Assembly (NCBI GenBank): GCA_002306945.1
Contig: DBTH01000044.1
Span: forward strand, 1-5,165
Source: Methylacidiphilaceae bacterium UBA1321
Lineage (GTDB): Bacteria > Verrucomicrobiota > Verrucomicrobiia > Methylacidiphilales > UBA1321
Length of the DNA stretch: 5,165 nt
Reading direction: 5' to 3'
Each line of letters opens with the position of its first letter. The first letter of the stretch is position 1. Below the pieces are notes generated by a model. The model did no database searches, was not told the origin of the DNA, and saw nothing but the letters and a program-made list of their open reading frames with translations. Shown here in pieces: positions 1 through 5,121 of this stretch. The position numbers and the translations under genes are program-made.

Positions 1-60
1 TGGAGGATTACCTTTTGGATTTATTCTATCCCTTCCTGAGTTCTTGATAAAATCATTGTC

Positions 61-179
61 TTTTAATTCCTTAAATTCCGTTAATTCCGTCTAAAACTGC
101 CCTCCGCCTTTTCCCCGTAAATTTCCGTCCGTCCTTCGTTAATTTCGTCAAAAGCCTTTTTCTCTTCGTAAATTTCGTC
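61..179. repeat. Degenerate GTWAATTYCGTC repeat cluster upstream of gntK
   Basis: Four clear copies of a 12-13 base unit lie at 80-91 (GTTAATTCCGTC), 117-129 (GTAAATTTCCGTC), 138-149 (GTTAATTTCGTC) and 168-179 (GTAAATTTCGTC). Two decayed copies, TTTTAATTCC and TTAAATTCCG, lie at 61-80. Copies start 37, 21 and 30 bases apart, so this is a dispersed cluster rather than a strict tandem array. Most copies are preceded by a pyrimidine stretch and three of the four are followed by CTAAAA, CAAAAG or CTAGGA. The whole stretch from 1 to 217 is pyrimidine-rich, has no convincing reading frame and contains no clear -35/-10 pair. It could be the untranslated leader of gntK, a cluster of protein-binding sites, or a genome-wide intergenic repeat. 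Confidence 0.55.
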
Positions 180-217
180 TAGGATTTTTTCTCTTTTTAC
201 AAACAGGAAGAAACAAG

Positions 218-712
218 ATGTCTCTCTACATTGTCATGGGTGTCTCCGGCTGCGGCAAGAGCACCGTCGCGCGGAAACTCGCCGAATCGTGCGGCGGCAC
301 CTGGCTGGACGCCGACGATTTTCATCCCGGCTCAAACAAGCTCAAAATGTCCGCCGGAATTCCCCTCACCGACGAAGACCGCAGCCCCTGGCTCGCCATC
401 CTCAACGCCAAACTCCGCTCGGCAATGGGCGGCGACAAACCCTTCTTCCTCGCCTGTTCCGCTCTGAAGCAGAAATACCGCGACCGCCTCGCCGACGGCC
501 TGCCCTCCCTCAACTTCGTCTATCTCAAAGGCTCGTTCGAACTCATCCACTCGCGCATGTCCGCCCGCACCGGACACTTCATGCCCGCCGCCCTGCTCGA
601 AAGCCAGTTCGCCGATCTCGAAGAACCCAAAGACGCCATCGTCCTCGATATTTCCAAAAGCATCGACGAGATGATCGGACAATTCCGCGCCGCCAGAGCC
701 GTATCCCGATAA
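218..712 (+). CDS. gntK: Gluconokinase (thermoresistant GntK/IdnK family)
   Basis: This cytoplasmic kinase transfers phosphate from ATP to D-gluconate, making 6-phosphogluconate that feeds the pentose phosphate and Entner-Doudoroff routes. The 164-residue length is normal for the family. Visible motifs are the P-loop GVSGCGKS (residues 8-15), DADDFHP (31-37), KLKMSAGIPLTDEDRSPWL (41-59), ACSALKQKYRDRL (79-91), and the YLKGSFELIHSRMSAR block followed by GHFMP (102-123) and SQFADLEEP (129-137). All of these line up with E. coli GntK. The ATG is fixed by an AGGAAG ribosome site at 205-210 and by the P-loop starting eight residues in. No gluconate permease, dehydrogenase or dedicated regulator is next to it, so it looks like a single-gene unit. 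The next gene downstream is a GntR-superfamily regulator of the YtrA type, which is not the gluconate repressor; the shared name should not be taken as a functional link. Confidence 0.96.
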   Translation: MSLYIVMGVSGCGKSTVARKLAESCGGTWLDADDFHPGSNKLKMSAGIPLTDEDRSPWLAILNAKLRSAMGGDKPFFLACSALKQKYRDRLADGLPSLNFVYLKGSFELIHSRMSARTGHFMPAALLESQFADLEEPKDAIVLDISKSIDEMIGQFRAARAVSR

Positions 713-737
713 AATTCGACTCTGAAATCGAAGTTTT
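711..737 (+). terminator. Weak possible terminator of gntK
   Basis: Immediately after the gntK stop codon, AAAATTCGA (711-719) can pair with TCGAAGTTTT (728-737), leaving one bulged G at 733 and an eight-base loop. The stem is mostly A-T and the tail TTTTCTCTC is a broken T run, so termination would be inefficient. It is the only candidate close to the gntK stop; the GC-rich hairpin at 763-782 may act as well. Confidence 0.3.
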
Positions 738-762
738 CTCTCCCGCTTCGCGTCGCGTGGGT

Positions 763-782
763 GCAGGGCGGATTGGCCCTGC
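763..782. other. GC-rich perfect hairpin before the GntR operon promoter
   Basis: GCAGGGC (763-769) and GCCCTGC (776-782) form a perfect 7-bp stem around the loop GGATTG. The hairpin ends on the base directly before the TTGACA -35 box at 783. There is no T run on its downstream side, so it is not a classical terminator. It may slow read-through from gntK, stabilise the gntK 3' end, or be a copy of a dispersed intergenic palindrome. Confidence 0.45.
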
Positions 783-811
783 TTGACAAGCTATGCGTCA
801 CATGCTACATG
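783..811 (+). promoter_or_regulatory. Sigma-70-like promoter of the GntR/ABC operon
   Basis: A consensus -35 box TTGACA (783-788) is followed by a 17-base spacer and TACATG (806-811), which matches only three of six -10 positions. It is preceded by TGC (803-805), forming an extended -10. Transcription would be expected to begin around 818-819, only three or four bases before the ATG at 822. The first T of the -35 box can also be read as a TTG start codon for the same frame, but the promoter reading explains the sequence better. Confidence 0.6.
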
Positions 812-813
812 TG
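799..813. promoter_or_regulatory. Palindromic operator candidate, CACATG-CTA-CATGTG
   Basis: CACATG (799-804) and CATGTG (808-813) form a perfect inverted repeat with a 3-base spacer, lying exactly over the predicted -10 element. A symmetric site of this size over the core promoter suits a dimeric winged-helix repressor, and the first gene of the operon encodes one. Autorepression by the YtrA-type regulator is therefore the likely role. This is inferred from position and symmetry; the half-site was not matched to a known operator. Confidence 0.5.
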
Positions 814-821
814 TAACTAAG

Positions 822-1220
822 ATGACTGGATTTCAGGAATTCCTTCCCTTCCGTGTCGAGTTGAAACCGGGCGAACCGATTTCCAACCAGCTCGTCTACG
901 CCATTGAGAAGGCCATTCTCTCCGGCTTGCTCAAACCCGGCAGCCGTTTCCCCTCCATCCGCGCCATCAGCCAGGACTTGCGCATTCATCCCAACACCAC
1001 GCAGAAAGCCATCACCGCCCTCATCAACGAGGGCTTTCTCGAAGTCCAGCCCGGCATCGGCACCCTCGTCGCCTCAAAACTTCCTGCCACCAGCCGCAAC
1101 GCCGAAATCCTCGAAGGCGAATCGGAACGCCTCATCTTGCAGGCCAAACGGATGCGCGTCGGTCTCGACGACTTGAAAAAAATACTCGAACGTCAATGGA
1201 ACAAACTCTCCAGCGATTAA
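822..1220 (+). CDS. GntR-superfamily transcriptional regulator, YtrA subfamily
   Basis: This 132-residue DNA-binding repressor carries a GntR winged helix-turn-helix at about residues 15-85. The conserved signposts are PISNQLVYAIEKAILSG, LKPGSRFPSIRAISQDL, HPNTTQKAITALINEGFLE and PGIGTLV. A short helical tail (about 92-127) follows, with no room for a FadR- or UTRA-type ligand domain. Such short regulators are the YtrA class, normally encoded in front of an ABC exporter and controlling their own operon in response to cell-envelope stress or antibiotics. I chose ATG 822 over an in-frame TTG at 783: the extra 13 residues match nothing in the family and the TTG lies inside the -35 box. No ribosome site precedes 822, suggesting a leaderless or nearly leaderless mRNA. 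The ABC ATPase gene starts 16 bases after the stop. Confidence 0.93.
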   Translation: MTGFQEFLPFRVELKPGEPISNQLVYAIEKAILSGLLKPGSRFPSIRAISQDLRIHPNTTQKAITALINEGFLEVQPGIGTLVASKLPATSRNAEILEGESERLILQAKRMRVGLDDLKKILERQWNKLSSD

Positions 1221-1236
1221 CCCGGAACACCACACC

Positions 1237-2157
1237 ATGAACCCGATCATCGAAATCGACAATTTCCTCTACCGCTACGGCAACGTCACCGCCGTGCAGA
1301 ACCTCTCCCTGCAAGTTCCCGAGGGCAGCGTCTACGCCTTCCTCGGCACCAACGGCGCAGGCAAGACCACGACCATCAAGGCGCTGCTCAATCTCCTCGG
1401 CCCCATCGGCGGGAACCTCAAGGTCTTCGGCATACCGAGCAGTCAACTCGGCCCGAAGGAACTCGCCCAGATCGGTTACGTTTCCGAAAGCCAGAAGCTG
1501 CCTGAGGAACTCACCGTCAAGGAACTCATCGACTATTCCCGCGCGATTTATCCCACATGGGATGACGATTTCTGCAGTCGGCTGCTCAACACGCTTTCGC
1601 TCCCGCTCGACCGCAAGATCTCGCAGTTCTCGCGCGGAATGAAGATCAAGGCCGCGATGCTCGTTTCGCTCGCGTACCGGCCACGATTACTCGTCCTCGA
1701 CGAACCCTTCAGCGGTCTCGACCCGCTCGTGCGCGATGAATTGATCCAGGCGCTCATCGCCCTCTTCGAACACGAAAACTGGACCATGTTCATCTCCTCC
1801 CACGACATCGACGATGTCGAACGCCTCGCAGATTGGGTCGGGATCATTGATGCCGGACGCCTCCACATTTCAGGGTCATTAGACGATCTCCACGCCCGGT
1901 TCAAACGCATCGACATCACCCTGCCCGACGGCATTGCCGACCGCAGTCACCTCCCCGCCGATGCGCTCCAACCTGAAATCATGGGCGGTTCCGCCCGCTG
2001 GATCGATCCGCACTTCACCAGCGAAGCCGATCTCCAGCGCCGAATCGCGGAACGTTTCCCGCAAGGCACCCGCGTCAACGCCTCGCCGCTTTCCCTGCGT
2101 GACATCTTCGTCGTCACCACCCGCGCCCTTCACCAAAATAACACTTCCGTCCTATGA
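1237..2157 (+). CDS. ABC transporter ATP-binding protein (YtrB-like)
   Basis: This is the nucleotide-binding subunit of an ABC-type exporter and hydrolyses ATP at the inner face of the membrane. In order, the 306-residue protein shows Walker A GTNGAGKT (37-44), a Q-loop glutamine in YVSESQ (Q86), the signature SRGMK (132-136) in place of LSGGQ, Walker B LLVLDE (151-156) with catalytic E156, the D-loop SGLD (159-162), and switch histidine H189 in SSHD. The S-x-GMK signature is the usual variant in YtrB/BcrA-like exporter ATPases, so it is not a defect. Residues from about 210 to 306 form a C-terminal extension of uncertain role. The regulator gene is 16 bases upstream, and the stop codon overlaps the next start as ATGA, pointing to one transcript and coupled translation. 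The substrate cannot be told from sequence. Confidence 0.95.
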   Translation: MNPIIEIDNFLYRYGNVTAVQNLSLQVPEGSVYAFLGTNGAGKTTTIKALLNLLGPIGGNLKVFGIPSSQLGPKELAQIGYVSESQKLPEELTVKELIDYSRAIYPTWDDDFCSRLLNTLSLPLDRKISQFSRGMKIKAAMLVSLAYRPRLLVLDEPFSGLDPLVRDELIQALIALFEHENWTMFISSHDIDDVERLADWVGIIDAGRLHISGSLDDLHARFKRIDITLPDGIADRSHLPADALQPEIMGGSARWIDPHFTSEADLQRRIAERFPQGTRVNASPLSLRDIFVVTTRALHQNNTSVL

Positions 2158-3014
2158 ACATCCTTCTCGCCCACATCAAGAAAGACGCCATCACCGTCCG
2201 CAAGCTGCTCTACGTCTGGGCAGCCTTCGTCGGAATCGACCTGGTTTTCGGAATCGCAACCCATGCCCTCCACATTTCGCCCAAGGAATTATCCCCACAG
2301 GGCGCGGCCTGGTTCATGGCAACCATTTTCAGTTTGCTTATTGGAATCATCTCAACCCTTCTATTTCAAGCGGTCGTTCTCATGCTGCTCATCGTCCGCA
2401 TCATCCAGACCGATTCCCTTATCGATCCCGACGCCTACTGGCGCACCCGACCCATCGCGCGATTGAATCTTCTGAAAGAAAAAACACTCTTTACCGGATC
2501 GCTCGCCATCGCCTCTGCCCTGGCCGTCTTCGCCCTCGGCGTTCAATCCAACAACCTCGATCCAAAGTTTTATCTACCCCTGTTCCTCGGCCTCGTCGCC
2601 TTCGCCGCCATCACAAAGAATCTCTCCAACCTGATCCTGACCTTTCTCGGATTCACTATCGGAGCGCACATCCTGTCCGGGGTCGCCCTCTCCATCCTGC
2701 GCTACCTGGTGAGCATCACCGGAACGACCCAATCCATTTTCCCCATTCACTCCGCCAATGCCGCTTCAGCGGGAGCCTTTGCCGTCTATACGCTCGGATT
2801 CCTCGTCATCATCGCCCACCAATATCTCACCCTCCAAACCCGGCGCTCGCAAATTCTCCTCGGATTGACCCTCTTCCTCGCCGCGTTCGCATCGAATTTT
2901 GGATGCCGCTTGTACCAAGCCGCCATACGATCCCCTTTCCTCATCACGACACAAAAAAACCGCCGTGGTTCCGGTTGCCCGGTTCCACGACGGTTTTTTG
3001 ATGCAAACAACTAA
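2154..3014 (+). CDS. ABC-type membrane protein, C-terminus possibly truncated
   Basis: This is the likely membrane partner of the preceding ATPase, joined to it by an ATGA overlap. The 286-residue protein has about seven hydrophobic segments, near residues 19-37, 53-84 (one long or two short), 112-130, 138-155, 157-183, 203-221 and 234-250. Between the second and third is a cytoplasmic-looking loop with DPDAYWRTRPI (91-101) and then LLKEK. As I recall, similar DP-x-(A/F)W-x-TRPI loops mark this class of exporter subunits, several of which continue into a large extracytoplasmic domain. Here the protein ends about 36 residues after the last helix, in an arginine-rich tail (residues 268-282) encoded by the arms of a transcription terminator. 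No frame has a stop before that hairpin. The tail therefore looks like accidental coding, and the gene may be 3'-truncated. The core assignment is firm; its function is less so. Confidence 0.75.
   Translation: MNILLAHIKKDAITVRKLLYVWAAFVGIDLVFGIATHALHISPKELSPQGAAWFMATIFSLLIGIISTLLFQAVVLMLLIVRIIQTDSLIDPDAYWRTRPIARLNLLKEKTLFTGSLAIASALAVFALGVQSNNLDPKFYLPLFLGLVAFAAITKNLSNLILTFLGFTIGAHILSGVALSILRYLVSITGTTQSIFPIHSANAASAGAFAVYTLGFLVIIAHQYLTLQTRRSQILLGLTLFLAAFASNFGCRLYQAAIRSPFLITTQKNRRGSGCPVPRRFFDANN
2953..2999. terminator. Strong bidirectional terminator, best suited to the minus-strand RRM gene
   Basis: The two arms CCGCCGTGG-TT-CCGG (2960-2974) and CCGG-TT-CCACGACGG (2979-2993) enclose a 4-base loop and are flanked by seven A (2953-2959) and six T (2994-2999), so the hairpin can work in both directions. 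Read on the plus strand it has a C/A mismatch (2963/2990). Read on the minus strand that position becomes a U-G wobble, the loop becomes GCAA (a GNRA tetraloop), and seven U follow. It lies about 30 bases beyond the stop of the RRM gene, the usual place, but inside the reading frame of the plus-strand membrane protein. Confidence 0.9.
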
Positions 3015-3028
3015 AAGCTTTTCAGCAA

Positions 3029-3340
3029 TTAGAAGCGGCCGCCACGGTTACCACCACGGTTGCCGCCACCGGAGAATTCACGGCGGGGACCACGGGATTC
3101 CATGGGACGGGCTTCATTGACGGTCAGATCGCGGCCACCAATGTTTTTGCCATTAAGAGCTTCGATCGCAGCGCGACCTTCTTCGTCGGTCGACATCGTG
3201 ATAAATCCGAAGCCGCGGGGACGTTGAGTGGCACGATCCATGATCAGGTTCGCTTCGCTAACAGTGCCGTATTGGGCGAACATATCGCTCAATTCTTGTT
3301 CAGTGGTTTGGAATGACAGATTTCCTACGTACAATTTCAT
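3029..3340 (-). CDS. Single-RRM RNA-binding protein with a glycine/RGG tail
   Basis: This is a 103-residue RNA-binding protein of the small bacterial Rbp type. One RRM covers roughly residues 1-79, with RNP2 LYVGNL (3-8) and RNP1 RGFGFITM (42-49). The RNA-stacking aromatics Y4, F44 and F46 are present; the last RNP1 position is M rather than F or Y. A basic, glycine-rich tail (about 83-103) contains two NRGG units and GGRF. Cyanobacterial relatives are abundant, often cold-induced, and affect mRNA stability or localisation; a similar role here is inference. The ATG is supported by AGGA (3350-3353 on the complement), nine bases upstream. Codon use is more mixed than in the C-ending neighbours, as might be expected of a highly expressed core gene. 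It is monocistronic, with its own strong terminator and a long leader. Confidence 0.95.
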   Translation of the reverse strand: MKLYVGNLSFQTTEQELSDMFAQYGTVSEANLIMDRATQRPRGFGFITMSTDEEGRAAIEALNGKNIGGRDLTVNEARPMESRGPRREFSGGGNRGGNRGGRF

Positions 3341-3560
3341 ACTAACTATTCCTATTTCTTGAGGTTGGATCCTCGCTCATCTTATGAAGAGTATGCATAA
3401 ACATACTTTAACTACCGTTGGAAGCGAACAGGGAATAATCTGCCTGAGACACGACTACTTGGCTCCAGAGAGAAGCGATTGATCTTATATATGGGTTGCA
3501 ACATCGCAGGAAACGCCACTTTGTAAAGCGTTATCGTAAACTATTTTTCGAGACCGTGTC
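3341..3560 (-). promoter_or_regulatory. Long AT-richer 5' leader and promoter region of the RRM gene
   Basis: This stretch contains no gene on either strand. Reading toward the RRM gene, the best -10-like sequence is TATATAAG (3491-3484), about 145 bases before the start codon. I see no good -35 box in front of it, so the promoter is uncertain. A GTTGCAAC palindrome (3495-3502) lies just upstream of that element. Downstream come an inverted repeat (3390-3407) and the AGGA ribosome site (3350-3353). Leaders of 100-200 bases are typical of cold-shock and RNA-binding protein genes that control their own translation, which is a plausible but unproven role here. Confidence 0.4.
3390..3407 (-). repeat. 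Inverted repeat AGTATG-N6-CATACT in the RRM gene leader
   Basis: On the plus strand, AGTATG (3390-3395) and CATACT (3402-3407) form a perfect 6-bp inverted repeat with a 6-base spacer; the same holds on the transcribed strand. It sits about 50 bases before the RRM gene start codon. As RNA it would be a weak, temperature-sensitive stem; as DNA it could be a dimeric repressor site. The sequence does not decide between these. Confidence 0.4.
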
Positions 3561-3623
3561 TTTATCCGCCTCCGCGCCGCACCCATTCTGCACTCATTTT
3601 CTTCTACCGCCCGCCCAACTTCC

Positions 3624-3640
3624 TGCTATTTTCAGACACC
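3624..3640 (+). promoter_or_regulatory. Extended -10 promoter immediately before the DUF6932-like gene
   Basis: TGC (3624-3626) followed by TATTTT (3627-3632) is an extended -10 element, with four of six hexamer positions matching TATAAT. Transcription would start near 3639-3641, at or next to the GTG start codon at 3641, so the mRNA would be leaderless. There is no Shine-Dalgarno sequence in the preceding bases and no clear -35 box, as is common for extended -10 promoters. The rest of 3561-3623 is pyrimidine-rich with no other recognisable element. Confidence 0.45.
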
Positions 3641-4156
3641 GTGCCACTGCCCGTTTTCAACTCCGCCGGACTCCTTCCCCCCGGCATACACGATTGCTCG
3701 CTCGACGACGCCCACCACCGCTTCGTCATCAATCCCCACCGCGCCCAAATGTGGAGCCGCTTCCTCAAATTCGTCGACTGGACCCGTTCCCTCAACTCCT
3801 TCGACATCCTCTACCTCGACGGCGGCTACATCTCCGACAAGGCCAAACCCCAGGACATCGACGTCATTCTCCAAACCCGCGCGCCCTATGGCACCGCCGC
3901 CCTTGAGAGCATGATCCCCTTCTTCCACTACGGGACCGACAAAATCCTCGAAGAATACGGCGTCCACATCCACTTCTGGAGTGAAGGCTTTCCCGGCGGC
4001 GTCAACGACTTCCGCCTCTTCTTCCAATACCTCCGTCCCCAGGACGCCGCCCCGCGCGGACTCCAGGCCGGAGCCACCAAAGGCATCGTCAAAATCAATA
4101 TCCGCAAATCCGCCGCCATCCCCGCCCCGGCCCAACTTGAGGAAGCCACCCTATGA
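3641..4156 (+). CDS. DUF6932-like protein, nucleotidyltransferase-fold signature
   Basis: This 171-residue protein resembles the DUF6932 family, which opens with a GLLPPGIH motif (here residues 10-17) and carries a nucleotidyltransferase-like core. The core signature is LDGGYISDK (59-67) followed by DIDV (72-75), so D72 and D74 would be the metal-binding pair of a GG/GS-x(n)-DxD site. The usual small residue after the first glycine is G62 rather than serine. The expected third carboxylate is not obvious: the following strand-like segment reads VHIHFW (108-113). Activity is therefore uncertain. It may be a nucleotide-transferring enzyme or an inactive relative, as in MNT/AbiE-type modules. Translation appears to start at GTG 3641 on a leaderless message, because the family motif begins ten residues in and no better start exists. 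Its stop overlaps the next start (ATGA). The C-terminal 20 residues are alanine- and proline-rich and probably unstructured. Confidence 0.8.
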   Translation: MPLPVFNSAGLLPPGIHDCSLDDAHHRFVINPHRAQMWSRFLKFVDWTRSLNSFDILYLDGGYISDKAKPQDIDVILQTRAPYGTAALESMIPFFHYGTDKILEEYGVHIHFWSEGFPGGVNDFRLFFQYLRPQDAAPRGLQAGATKGIVKINIRKSAAIPAPAQLEEATL

Positions 4157-5121
4157 CCTGGCGTGAACTCATCGACACTCAAGCCCGCTGCCTGCACCAA
4201 CAGATTGCGGCCACTCAACGCCTCGTCTCCGAAAACGGCGGCGACGCCCAACTCCTCGACCAGGCCTGCCAACCCTACTACCAACTCCTCGAACGCCTCT
4301 ACACCGAAGACCTTCCCTTGGCCAACGCCGTCGACCACTCCGACCTCCTCCTCCACCTCGACGGCTCCGGCCTCCAAACCGTCAACCCCCGACTCTCGCT
4401 GGTGGCTGGCGTCTTCGGCGATGTCCGCAAACAAATCAGCGGCATGATCAAAACCCTCGCCGGAGCCATCAACGAAACCCTCACCCTGCCCAAAGAAATC
4501 GACCTCGGCCTCACCTCCTTCGCCCGCGGCAGCCTCTACCTCGGCTTCAGCCTGCCCGAACCCGACAACAACTACAAATTTCTCACCGGCGACCCCCTCG
4601 TCACCGCCAGCCGCGAGGCCCTCCAGGCCCTCGGCCAAATCACCACCGACCTCGAATCCAGTGACGCCTACGAAAAAGTCCGCCACCAATTTCCCGACCC
4701 CATGATCCGTGACGCCGGACTCACCGCCGTCGCCCACCTCGCTCCCTCCGGCCGCCGCGGCATCGACACCGTCGACCTCACCGGCCGCTGCCTCCCCGAT
4801 ACCCAATGGCGTCATCTCACCGTCCAGACCCGCCAACGCGTCCGCGACTGGCTCGATAAACCCGTCCTCAGCACCGAACTCGTCACCCTCACCGGCATCG
4901 TCCGCGAAATCGACCTCGACGCCCACCGCTTCGAATTGCGCCAGATCGAAAGCAACGCCCTCACCGCCCTGCGCGCCATCTACCCCGCCACCTTCGACCG
5001 CCAAGCCAAAACCTGGCTCGACCACCACGCCCAAATCACCGGCCACGTCGAAACCTATCAGGACAAACCCCGCCTCATCCAAATCGAGGAAATCCGCCTC
5101 CTCGGCGGCGTCGCATCGTAA
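4153..5121 (+). CDS. Unrecognised 322-residue partner of the DUF6932-like protein
   Basis: I do not recognise this family by name. It is soluble, with no signal peptide or membrane segment. Residues 1-110 look mainly helical. They are followed by a strand-like block with ARGSLYLGF (124-132), a mixed middle region, and a C-terminal portion from about 240. That end, with LTGIVREIDLDAHRFELR (246-263) and AQITGHVE...LIQIEEIRLL (293-317), has the alternating pattern of a small beta-barrel or OB-like domain. The start ATG overlaps the stop of the preceding gene as ATGA, so the two are made together and probably act together. Codon use is the same extreme C-ending style as its neighbour, giving no sign of recent transfer. 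A role as enzyme, toxin or effector gated by the nucleotidyltransferase-like partner is conceivable but not shown. The gene itself is secure; its function is unknown. Confidence 0.85.
   Translation: MTWRELIDTQARCLHQQIAATQRLVSENGGDAQLLDQACQPYYQLLERLYTEDLPLANAVDHSDLLLHLDGSGLQTVNPRLSLVAGVFGDVRKQISGMIKTLAGAINETLTLPKEIDLGLTSFARGSLYLGFSLPEPDNNYKFLTGDPLVTASREALQALGQITTDLESSDAYEKVRHQFPDPMIRDAGLTAVAHLAPSGRRGIDTVDLTGRCLPDTQWRHLTVQTRQRVRDWLDKPVLSTELVTLTGIVREIDLDAHRFELRQIESNALTALRAIYPATFDRQAKTWLDHHAQITGHVETYQDKPRLIQIEEIRLLGGVAS

Noticed and set aside
1..47. A possible C-terminal end of an upstream gene (frame ending at TGA 45-47, or at TGA 37-39).
   Set aside because: Only 12-15 codons are visible, codon use differs from the real genes, and nothing recognisable is encoded.
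61..179. The repeat cluster as a CRISPR array.
   Set aside because: Units are only 12-13 bases, imperfect and irregularly spaced, with no palindromic repeat, no unique spacers of constant length and no cas genes.
289..786. A 165-codon plus-strand frame inside and beyond gntK.
   Set aside because: It is arginine/proline/histidine-rich shadow sequence in another frame of a clear gluconokinase gene.
783..821. TTG at 783 as the start of the GntR regulator.
   Set aside because: It coincides with the TTGACA -35 box, lacks a ribosome site and adds 13 residues unlike the family; ATG 822 fits the usual N-terminus.
218..1220. gntK and the adjacent GntR gene as a gluconate-responsive operon.
   Set aside because: The regulator is of the short YtrA type with no sugar-binding domain, has its own promoter, and is coupled to an ABC exporter.
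1934..3001. A 355-codon plus-strand frame overlapping the ATPase and membrane genes.
   Set aside because: It is an out-of-frame shadow, rich in P, S, R and H, crossing two well-supported genes.
3033..3068. Tandem GGYAACCGTGGY repeats at the 3' end of the RRM gene as a DNA element.
   Set aside because: They are explained by the glycine/asparagine/arginine protein repeat they encode.
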